Shown one piece after another: positions 35,944 through 44,235 of a DNA stretch of 64,000 bases. Source of the stretch: Kiritimatiellia bacterium (GTDB lineage: Bacteria > Verrucomicrobiota > Kiritimatiellia > CAIVKH01). Position 1 is the stretch's first letter; each line of letters opens with the position of its first letter. A model generated the notes under the pieces. The model did not search any database. It was given only the letters and a program-made list of their open reading frames with translations, and had not been told where the DNA came from. The stretch spans positions 991,651 to 1,055,650 of the forward strand of contig JAOSKE010000001.1 in the NCBI GenBank assembly GCA_027493775.1, read 5' to 3'. The position numbers and the translations under genes were made by a program.

Positions 35944-36381
35944 GCGTCCTTTGTGGTTCCAAAAAAACCTTTGGATTGATCTGTCGAGAGGCGGGTAACG
36001 TCGGACCTGCCATGCACGAACGAACGAAATGTAGAAAGACGTGTAGACGTCCCTGTTCCATTCATAGCCGAAGCGAATGCAGAACCATTCACCGGACGAA
36101 CCGCTTGAGTAAACCGATCCGACGGCCCTCATTCCAGCGTGTGAGTCAATGTTTGGGAGCGACAGAGCCACGCCGTTGCTAACGGAAAGAGGAATGGATG
36201 AAGGGTAACGCCCGTGCTCATACCGATACTGCTCCAGTCCGGCGATGATGTCTGCATGTCGTTCCTGCTCGACAGCCATGACGTGTTCCAGATCGGCACA
36301 ACCCGATGCACAAACACAAAAGGCCGCCGCAAGGAGCAGTCGCAATGCAAAGCACTGTGGAGAGGTCATGCCGTATTGCAT
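35944..36381 (-). pseudogene. Truncated lipoprotein gene, candidate immunity protein of the Rhs protein
   Basis: From the ATG at 36381 (GAGGCGGAG upstream) the product has a signal peptide with lipobox (LLLAAAFCVCASGC), then LEQYRYEHGRYPSSIPLSVSNG and a beta-rich region with WFCIRFGYEWNRDVYTSFYISF. After about 140 residues (FFWNHKGRG) the frame runs into the poly-G/poly-C block and becomes meaningless. YRYEHGRYPSS resembles the helix-to-strand turn of pseudopilin-like small proteins. It begins 26 bases after the Rhs stop on the same strand, the immunity position. Whether the C-terminus is truly lost or only missing from the sequence cannot be decided. Confidence 0.55.
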
Positions 36382-36406
36382 CTCCGCCTCATGGGCATGA
36401 CCACGC

Positions 36407-38687
36407 TCAATGGTAAGGATCAAGATCAAGGGTGCCATCGTCGCGGTCGACAGCAGCCTTGCAGGCGTCGTAACAGTTTAGGCCAGCATCAGCAAAGCCA
36501 TAGCCGACATTGTTGTTGAACTCGTCAGTAGCCCTGTCCTGGGGATCTTGGTAGACATCATGTGTCTCATGACAATCTGAAAGCTTGCGGGCTGCATCTT
36601 CGCCGTAGAGCTTCTTAAGAGCACACGATCCGAAACAATGCTTGAGCGCATTGACTTTTGTAAGCGCGTCTGCGGGATCGGGGTAATCGTTCCTTGCTAC
36701 TTCATCAACCTGATCGGCTAGGTTTTTCAGGTTAATCGCACCGTCTAAACCAAGCACACCAACCATGCAACAGAACTCTTTGCCCTTTGTGACGACGGAA
36801 TCCCAGAGGTTTAGCCCGTACACGTCAATGAAGGTGACTGGATTGTTTTAAGACGAACAGATAGGGTGGAATCAACGCACTGCGTTTCAACTCTCGCTGT
36901 TGCCTTGCACTCTTGCCCCGCACGTACAAGCGATAGAATGCCTGATCCCCCAACGGATCCGGGCTCAACCACCGACCTGTCGGCGCGTCATAGTATCTGA
37001 AGCCGTAATAATAGATACCCGTTTCACTATCCCAATACTTCGAGCTAAATCGAAAGGGATTCGCCTCTGCCAGAACACCGGACTGGGCGATGGTATTGCC
37101 GAAGGGGTCGTATTCGTAGTGCGCGGCGAGGGCGCCGTTGTTGTTGAGGACGTCGGTGACATTTCCGTTGGCGTCACTGGCGTAATAGAGTGGATCTGGG
37201 ATGTTTCCCTGGCGGACTCGCGCGAGTAAGCCGCCGACACCGCCTGCGCCTTGCAGGGTTCCGGAGAGGTCGAGGCCCCAGACGTAGTAGTTCGGCTTGG
37301 ACTCGTCGCTCCGCGTTTCACGGATCATGTTCCAGCCGTCGTATGTGAATGCTATGGTCACAACATTGCTCCATTCCATGCCGGTCCAGGTCTCGACCTC
37401 CTTCTCCACGCGCCGACCCATATAGTCATACGCGAAGCGCAACCGAACCAATCCCTGATTCGGCACCACCGGAAGCGCCGCGACCAACCGGTTCTCGGCA
37501 TCCCAGACGTATCCCCATTTCCCGTCGTACGTCATATTCCCATCCGAATCATACACCGGTTGGATCGCGGCCGGCAAAATGTTTGTGTACTGGTTCAACT
37601 CGTTTGCGACATAGGTCGTGACGGAGGTATTGTTCGTATACACCGTGCGGTTGCCGATCGCGTCGTAGGAATAGCCGTAGCTGTTGGTTCCCATCAGGGC
37701 CGCGATCAGCTCCGAGCGCAGGTTGTAGCCGAATTCGTTGGTGATCGCATCGGAGTCCACACGCGCCGTCCTGCGGCCGACCGCGTCGTAGCTATAAGCA
37801 AAACGACTGATGGGATCGCCATCCCACACATGATCTACCGCGACCTTCACATCCCGATGGGGCTCATAACTGAATGTTGTCAACAGATTACCGCTGAGGA
37901 TGGAGGCCAGAAGTTCGGAGTCCTCCAGATAGGAGTACAGATGCTCGGTGCGATGGTGAAAAACGCCAAGGACAGTGGAAGTGACTGCCGCGAAACGTCC
38001 GTAGGCGTCGTAACCATAGTTCACGTTGAACATTCCCAAGTCCACCATTTGCGGACGCCCGAGTTCATCATAGGTGCGGTTGATCTCCGCCGTTGCGTTG
38101 GTCTCCTGCACCAATTGCAAAGAGGCATCGTACGCAAACCCCCGCATCCCCGTTCCATCGGAAATGCCGACCTGCCGCCCCAACCGATCATACGCGAACG
38201 AGACATCCGGCGTATCGTCTGAATAATGAATGTTGGTCAAGGCGCCGAAGAAATCATAGGAATAGCTCGTCGTGACACCCCGCGCCCAAGTGCGCGTGGC
38301 GAGTTGACCATTGGGAGTATAGCTATACGCTGTCCCCATACCGTCGGCGTACTGCTTATTGGTCAGGAGCCCGCTTGCAATATCGTACTGCCACAGGGTG
38401 ACATCCGGCATTCCGTTGGCGGCGCTGGCGTAATAGAGTGGATGCGGGACACCTTCCTGGCCTCCATCGAACGCCACCCACCATTCTGTTGTCCCTGTCA
38501 CCTTCACAACCCGTCTCCCTATGAAATCGTAGGTGTTAAGTACCATAGATGAGCCGTAAAAAACATGCGTAATTGGCCCTTCTCCGGAGGAACGCAAAGG
38601 TAGAATGGCTGGACTTGATTCCAATCGCTCCGCGTTCACCTCGCCACTATAGCTTAAACGCATCCTCACGCAGATCTGGCTCGCCAA
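36407..38687 (-). CDS. Rhs/YD-repeat protein with C-terminal toxin-type domain (frameshifted)
   Basis: About 758 residues. Many YD repeats (for example AYSYTPNGQLATRTWARG, YGYDAYGRFAAV, FAYSYDAVGRRTARVD) are followed by the conserved core end YYYGFRYYDAPTGRWLSPDPLGD. A T-run (A-run on the coding strand) at 36846-36849 breaks the frame; with one base fewer the text continues FVLNNPVTFIDVYGLNLWDS into a 138-residue tip. The tip has NALKHCFGSCALKKLYGEDAARKLSDCHETHD and FNNNVGYGFADAG, a pattern seen in DUF6973-like Rhs tips of unknown activity. No signal peptide or full-length N-terminus is present, so the 5' end is probably missing. The first 60 residues are mosaic. Confidence 0.75.
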
Positions 38688-39183
38688 ACATATCTACGAG
38701 GACACTTTCTGAAATAGGAAAAGAGAAGAAGCTCTTCCCCTCTACATTTCCGATCTCTGGCGTATAAGATTCGTCGCGCAATTTGATCAGGCTGGCCCGA
38801 AATGAAACGAGTTTCTCGTCTCGGAACACGAACGTAAAGCCAGACAGAAAAAAGTTCACAACACCATCTTCGCCATTCACTGCCTTGCGCTGCTCCGCCA
38901 GCGAGGAGATCGTTTGATAAACAAAATCGCTCGACTTCAGCACAACACCATCGCGCGCACGAATCGAGAATGCCTGCTCCTCATTTAGAGGATACTCCAG
39001 CGTCCCGATTTCCAATGAGTAATACCGTGTGGCACCAGATCGATCAATTGATCCTTTGGCGGTAATATTTCCGCTCTTAAACACCCTATAATTCGGAGAA
39101 TGCATACAACTAGTAAAGGTGGAGGCGATAATGCAAACCAGGCATATTATACCAATAAGTGAGCATGGACGGGTACCGATCAT
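38647..39183 (-). CDS. Lipoprotein, candidate immunity protein
   Basis: 178 residues. The start ATG shares one base with the stop of the upstream Rhs cassette (TAATG), indicating translational coupling. A signal peptide with lipobox IASTFTSC is followed by a beta-rich soluble part and a C-terminal segment VLVDMFGEPDLRED. No family was recognised. By position it should protect against the toxin-like tip of the cassette at 39183-40001; an envelope lipoprotein would act on a toxin arriving in or working from the periplasm. Inference. Confidence 0.6.
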   Translation of the reverse strand: MIGTRPCSLIGIICLVCIIASTFTSCMHSPNYRVFKSGNITAKGSIDRSGATRYYSLEIGTLEYPLNEEQAFSIRARDGVVLKSSDFVYQTISSLAEQRKAVNGEDGVVNFFLSGFTFVFRDEKLVSFRASLIKLRDESYTPEIGNVEGKSFFSFPISESVLVDMFGEPDLREDAFKL

Positions 39184-40001
39184 TATCTTGAACGGCGGTT
39201 TCCCCATCCATGACAGTTGCGGCTTGGAGAAAACATGAAGTAAGAGTCCTCCGTCGGCCCCTCCTGACACATTCTCGACTTTTCGGCCGGGCACACTTTG
39301 CGCTCTTTGCAGTCTGAAAAATCGCTATACGGTTCTTCCTCAATACAACCGGGACCTCTAAACCCTCCCTCTATACCTTTGTCCCCGGGCTGTTTCCCGA
39401 ACTTCTGATCCGTGCCGGGATTTGCAGTCGGGTCTTCGCATACAATAAACGTGTGTGATAACGGCCCTATCTTGGGAATCCAGCTATCAGGCCCACCCAA
39501 TTTCCTTCTGCAAATCCATATTGGTTCTTTATCTACAGGTGTGTCGTTTTCGCAGCACTGTTGCCTGTCATCAAACCGCTGCCCCCCGCAACATCCCTCA
39601 TGACGGCCCCAATACTCTTGTCCCAAGGAATCGATGAGATTAATCGGATCATTGAATACGAACCCATAAAGATTTTCTCCCCCCTCTTCCCCAATCGGAT
39701 CCCTGTTGATCCACCTTCCCATTCCCGGCGAGTAGAATCTATAGCCGTAATAATACACCCCCACCCCCGCATCCCAATACTTCGAGCTAAATCGAAAGGG
39801 ATTCGTCTCTGCCAGATCACCCGATTGGGCAATGGTGTTGCCGTAGGGGTCGTATTCATAGCGGGCGGCGAGGATGCCGTTGTTGTTCAGAAGATCGGTG
39901 ACGTTTCCGTTGGCATCGCCAGCGTAATAGAGTGGATGTGGGATGTTTTCTTGGCCTCCATCGAACGCCACCCACCATTGTGTTGTCCCTATCGCCTTCA
40001 C
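39183..40001 (-). CDS. Rhs C-terminal cassette with Cys-rich tip (NCHGW type)
   Basis: 272 residues. It starts inside Rhs repeat sequence (WWVAFDGGQENIPHPLYYAG, LNNNGILAARYEYDPYGNTIAQSG), passes the core end VYYYGYRFYSPGMGRWINRDPIGEEGG and NLYGFVFNDPINLIDSLGQE, then carries a unique tip of about 150 residues with 12 cysteines. Possible active residues are His in PLSHTFIVCEDP and Cys-His in SRNCHGWGN at the very end, an order seen in circularly permuted papain-like enzymes. The function is not established. The YD-repeat body is missing, so it is an orphan or displaced tip upstream of the main Rhs gene. Confidence 0.65.
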   Translation of the reverse strand: MKAIGTTQWWVAFDGGQENIPHPLYYAGDANGNVTDLLNNNGILAARYEYDPYGNTIAQSGDLAETNPFRFSSKYWDAGVGVYYYGYRFYSPGMGRWINRDPIGEEGGENLYGFVFNDPINLIDSLGQEYWGRHEGCCGGQRFDDRQQCCENDTPVDKEPIWICRRKLGGPDSWIPKIGPLSHTFIVCEDPTANPGTDQKFGKQPGDKGIEGGFRGPGCIEEEPYSDFSDCKERKVCPAEKSRMCQEGPTEDSYFMFSPSRNCHGWGNRRSR

Positions 40002-40074
40002 AACTCGTCTCCCTGTTCAAGTGTGGTTGTTAAATAGCACAAGCACCCTATTCAGGGCAACTGATTCAGGGGGA

Positions 40075-40989
40075 TCAGAAGTCGTAGTTTCGTAAATAGG
40101 CTGCGGTTTCGCTGTCGGAAATGTGGGTGGCGAGGTGGGTGGGGTCGAAGGGACAGCCGAGTATTTGGGGGTCTGGTTCAATCCGATCGCGACACCATTC
40201 ATTGATGGCTTCGACGACATGCCCTTTTTCAACCTTAAGCGATAGGGTGTTTGTGGCGGATTCGATCTTCCACTGAAAGGTCGGGGTGTAACCAAAACAC
40301 CATTCCCAACTGGCATGGCGTTGAAGTAAGGCGTCGAATTTCGGGTCGGTGGGACGCTCGATCGGGTCGCGCGTCGTGGTCCCAGCGAGGTGCTTTGCAA
40401 GAGCGGTCGCGATTTGATCGATCGTGAGTGTCGGCACAAAGTCGGTGATATTCGCAACCGAGGCGGGGCGCGAGGCGATAGCGCGCGTGGCAATTTCAGG
40501 GAGCGCGGGCTTCATCGAGGCGCGAAGCTGCGCTAAATCCGCATCGATCAGTACCGTGCCGTGATGCATCGCAGCTTGGCCACGAAAACAAAAGGCGGTG
40601 CCGGATACCTTTTTATCGCCGATAAAGAGACTGTTCCCGTCCTGTAATGCCACATCCGCCCCAAGCGAACGCAACGCCGCAATGGTCTGCTCAAAAACCG
40701 CGTCTTTCTTGTAGTCGGCGCGTGGGACAATCAAGGAGAAATTCAAATTTCCCGGATCGTGAAAAACCGTGCCTCCGCCGGAAATTCGACGCGCCACAGG
40801 AACACCCGTGCGGCGTGCCCAGCCGGTGGCCGCTTCGCGCCAAGGATTCTGATTTTTGCCGACTACGAGCGCGGGGCCATCCACATAAAAAAGAAGGAGT
40901 GGGCCTTGACGATTGAACTCGTCCACGCACCACTCCTCCAACGCAAGGTTGTAGTAAATCGAGGTCGAGGCTGACCAACAAACACGCAC
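40075..40989 (-). CDS. lplA: Lipoate--protein ligase A family protein
   Basis: 304 residues from a GTG with GAGGAG eight bases upstream. The family motifs are RRISGGGTVFHDPGNLNFSL (lipoyl-AMP site) and GDKKVSGTAFCFRGQAAMHHGTVLI with the essential Lys in KVSGTA. A C-terminal accessory domain is present (about 240-300; FGYTPTFQWKIE). It activates lipoate with ATP and attaches it to E2 and H proteins in the cytoplasm. It is the last gene of the long minus-strand block before the Rhs island and seems independent of it. Confidence 0.88.
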   Translation of the reverse strand: MRVCWSASTSIYYNLALEEWCVDEFNRQGPLLLFYVDGPALVVGKNQNPWREAATGWARRTGVPVARRISGGGTVFHDPGNLNFSLIVPRADYKKDAVFEQTIAALRSLGADVALQDGNSLFIGDKKVSGTAFCFRGQAAMHHGTVLIDADLAQLRASMKPALPEIATRAIASRPASVANITDFVPTLTIDQIATALAKHLAGTTTRDPIERPTDPKFDALLQRHASWEWCFGYTPTFQWKIESATNTLSLKVEKGHVVEAINEWCRDRIEPDPQILGCPFDPTHLATHISDSETAAYLRNYDF

Positions 40990-41018
40990 GTGTAGCTGCT
41001 CCTCAACCTCTCAAGCGA

Positions 41019-43012
41019 TTACAGGCGACCTTCAACTAAGGCTTCGACAACACTCCGGATCCGCCAAGGTGCTGGTATCGCCAACTTGGTCAATCTGGCC
41101 TTCGGCAATTTTACGCAAGATGCGGCGCATAATTTTGCCCGAGCGCGTCTTGGGTAGTGCATCCGTAAAGTGAATTTTATCCGGCGTTGCAATCGGCCCG
41201 ATCTGCGTACGTACGACCTGAATCAGCGCGTTCCGCAGCTCGTCTGTCGGAGCGACGCCTTTCTTCAAACTGACGTAGCAGTAGGTCCCCTGCCCCTTAA
41301 CCTCGTGTGGATAGCCAACGACAGCGGCTTCTGCGACATCGGGGTGCGAGACGAAGGCACTCTCCAATTCTGCTGTCGCGATTCTGTGGCCCGAAACATT
41401 GATCACGTCGTCCATACGGCCTAACAACCAGTAGTACCCATCCGCGTCGCGGCGGCAGCCGTCACTGGAGAAGTAATAGCCCGGAACACGCGAAAAGTAG
41501 GTCTGTTTGATTAACTGATTCGACGGATCGCCATATACCCCACGCAACATACCGGGCCATGAGTGCTTCATAAACAGCCCACCCCCTTCATCGACACCAG
41601 CCTCTTCGCCATCGGTCTTTAGAATTAGCGGCTGCACGCCAAAGAAGGGGAGCCCCGCGGAACCCGGCTTTGTCGCCATCGCGCCCGGCAGCGTTGTAAT
41701 CATAATGCCGCCGGTCTCCGTCTGCCACCAGGTGTCCACGATCGGACACTTCTCTTTCCCAATTACACGGTGATACCAGATCCACGCCTCCGGGTTGATC
41801 GGTTCTCCGACCGAACCGAGCAGGCGCAGGCTGGAGAGGTCGTGTCGATCCGGCCACTCCTCGCCCAGACGCATCAACGCGCGGATCGCCGTGGGCGCGG
41901 TATAAAAGATTGTGACCTTTAATTCTTCAATGATCTTCCAAAAGCGATCCGCTTCCGGCCAGGTCGGAACCCCTTCAAACATCACACAGGTGGCGCCGAC
42001 AGATAGCGGGCCGTACACGAGGTACGAGTGACCGGTCACCCACCCAATGTCTGCGGTACACCAGAAAATATCCTCTTCGCGATAATCGAAGATGTATTTG
42101 AACGTCAGGTAATTGAAGAGCAGATAGCCACCGGTGGTATGCAGAACCCCCTTCGGCTTTCCCGTGCTGCCGCTCGTGTACAGAATGTAAAGCGGGTCTT
42201 CCGCATTCAGTGGGAGTGCGGGGCAGTCATCGGATATATCCGACGCCGCAACTTCCTCGTTCCATGAAAAATCGCGACCAGCCTTCATCGGCACATCCGT
42301 GTTGCCACGGTTAAATACCAGCACCTTTTTGAACCGTCGGACATTCCGCAATGGCTGTATCCACCTTCTGCTTCAACTCGACCACCTTGCCCGCGTGGAA
42401 ACCCACATCGCACGTCAGTACCATCTCCGCATGTCCGTCTTGAATACGACTTTTCAGAGAGTCCGGGCTGAATGCAGAAAACACGACCGAGTGCAACGCG
42501 CCCAACCGTGCGCAGGCGAGTAACGCGATGGGCAGTTCAGGGATCATCGGCATAAAGATCGTGATGACCGAGCCCTTCTTGACGCCGTGCTTCTTTAGGA
42601 CATTCGCAAAACGCGCGACTTCACGGCGCAACTCGCGATACGTCAGTGTGCGTTTTTCTTCTTGCTTCTCCCCCTGCCAAATCAACGCTTTCTTATCTGC
42701 GCGTCCGTTTTCAACGTGGCGATCGAGGCAGTTGTAGCTGGCGTTTAGCTGGCCATCGGCAAAGTACTTCGCGTACGGTTCCGCTCTCTCGCCAACGCCC
42801 TTGAAATCCTCCTCGCCGCCCTTGGTGGGCGCTTTGAACCAGTGCAGATTTTCCAGCGCCATCCGCAGCCAGAACGCATTTGGTTGTTCAACTGACTCGC
42901 GATAGAGGCGCTGGTATTCTTCGATCGAAGAAATATGAGATCTTTTTGAGAACTCCGGCGACGGCGGGAACAAGCGCTGCTCTTTGAGGTACGAATCAAT
43001 CTCCTGCTTCAT
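41019..43012 (-). CDS. acs: Acetyl-CoA synthetase (two frameshifts)
   Basis: About 660 residues after correction, the usual length. AGGAGG lies upstream of the ATG. The ANL-superfamily motifs are [12 protein letters not shown] (ATP loop), [21 protein letters not shown], and [14 protein letters not shown] with the catalytic Lys that is commonly acetylated. The frame breaks at the five-T run 42326-42330; with four the reading is [13 protein letters not shown] second extra base near 41055-41058 hides the normal end; corrected it reads [14 protein letters not shown] and stops at 41019-41021. The enzyme makes acetyl-CoA from acetate, ATP and CoA. Confidence 0.93.
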
Positions 43013-43156
43013 GGCAATCCTCCTGAATTCCGAAAAGTATGCGCCGGATCAGCAGAAATGAAAAGCCTGCAGGCCATTACTTTTTACGTCTCAAATCAAT
43101 GACGAAGGGGTGTAGCCGGAGTGACCAAGGGGATGTTTTGGCTGCAAAATCGCAAC

Positions 43157-43207
43157 ACTTCCAACCCTTGGAAGTCATTGCGGTTTCGACTTCCAAGGGT
43201 TGGAAGT
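43157..43207. repeat. Paired palindrome TTCCAANNNTTGGAA, copy 2
   Basis: ACTTCCAACCCTTGGAAGT (43157-43175) and its exact reverse complement (43189-43207) are separated by 13 bases, so each arm is a near-palindrome and the pair forms a 19-bp inverted repeat. It lies between rsfS and acs. The same architecture occurs at 8208-8256. Confidence 0.85.
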
Positions 43208-43230
43208 TTTCAACCGTTGGCCGATTTCGC

Positions 43231-43566
43231 CTATTCGATGACCTTCGCGTCGTTCCAGAGGCGCTCGATTTGGTAATATCCGCGCAGGTCTTCGGTGAAG
43301 ATGTGGACGACAAAATCGAGGTAGTCAGCGACTATCCAGCCGCTTCCCGGCTCACCGGCGCGACGGAAGCATTTAATGCCGTGTGCGCCCAGCGCCTTTT
43401 CGACCTCATTGGTCAGCGCCTTGAGATGTGGCGCGCTGTTGCCTGTTGCAATGAGATAATAATCGGTCACCGTGGAAAGTCCGGTGACGTCGAGCAGAAC
43501 AACCTGCTCTCCTTTTTTAGCCAGCAGCGCTTCACGCGCGAGGCGGACTTGCTTAAGCGTGTCTAT
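43231..43566 (-). CDS. rsfS: Ribosome silencing factor RsfS
   Basis: About 112 residues of the Iojap/RsfS family: ALLAKKGEQVVLLDVTGLSTVTDYYLIATGNSAPHLKAL, GWIVADYLDFVVHIFTEDLRGYYQIERLW. It binds uL14 on the 50S subunit and blocks subunit joining under starvation. The start is uncertain: no ATG, GTG or TTG lies between the nadD stop and the conserved core. An ATA at 43566-43564 overlapping the nadD TAG, with CAGGAG 8 bases upstream, is the best placed candidate; an indel could hide a normal start. nadD-rsfS is a common pair. Confidence 0.85.
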   Translation of the reverse strand: MDTLKQVRLAREALLAKKGEQVVLLDVTGLSTVTDYYLIATGNSAPHLKALTNEVEKALGAHGIKCFRRAGEPGSGWIVADYLDFVVHIFTEDLRGYYQIERLWNDAKVIE

Positions 43567-44189
43567 CGGGATGTCTCCTGCTTCGAATAAACTTGATGCG
43601 TGGTAATATAGCGCTCCACCGCCAGCGGCACAAGATAGCGAATGCTGCGTCCGCGCACACATCGGCTGCGAATATCGGTCGAGGAAATTTCAACGCGATG
43701 ACCGCGTACGATATTCGCGCTCAAGCGCTCCGGCCACGGGTCGGGCAGGCGCAATGTCTCCGAGTTGATCTTATCCAATGGAACGCCCGGACGACCGACG
43801 GTGACGATTTCAGCAAGCTGCAAAATAGTCTGAATCTCCCGCCAAGTGTGCAATTCGAGCAACGAATCGCCGCCGATCAAGAAATACAGCGCGGCATCCG
43901 CATAACGCTCACGAAAGCGGCGGAGCGTATCCACGGTATAGGACACGCCGCCCCGGTCAATTTCATCGCTGGACACTTCGAAACGCGGATCATCCATGAC
44001 CGCGAGGCGCAGCATCTCCAACCGATCCGACACGGGAGCCAACGGTTCCGCCTTATGCGGAGGTTGGGCGGCGGGCAGAAAAATAATCCGATGCAACCCC
44101 ATGTGCTCCAGCGCATCCTGGGCTACAACGAGATGACCCAGATGCACCGGATTAAACGAGCCGCCAAAGATTCCTATACGTTCCGCCAT
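43563..44189 (-). CDS. nadD: Nicotinate-nucleotide adenylyltransferase
   Basis: 208 residues. The nucleotidyltransferase motif GIFGGSFNPVHLGHL at the N-terminus, FLPAAQPPHK and the late SSTDIRSRCVRG (ISSTxIR) are all present. It adenylates nicotinate mononucleotide in NAD synthesis. It lies 46 bases after the ribonuclease G gene and overlaps or abuts rsfS, giving the order rng-nadD-rsfS on one strand. Confidence 0.92.
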   Translation of the reverse strand: MAERIGIFGGSFNPVHLGHLVVAQDALEHMGLHRIIFLPAAQPPHKAEPLAPVSDRLEMLRLAVMDDPRFEVSSDEIDRGGVSYTVDTLRRFRERYADAALYFLIGGDSLLELHTWREIQTILQLAEIVTVGRPGVPLDKINSETLRLPDPWPERLSANIVRGHRVEISSTDIRSRCVRGRSIRYLVPLAVERYITTHQVYSKQETSR

Positions 44190-44235
44190 CCTGTTTCCAC
44201 CGTACCAACTATTTCGCCGAGCCGCGACTCCTTGT

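Noticed and set aside
37251..38222. 323-codon plus-strand frame opposite the Rhs gene
   Set aside because: Shadow of the YD-repeat coding strand; composition and lack of motifs argue against a gene.
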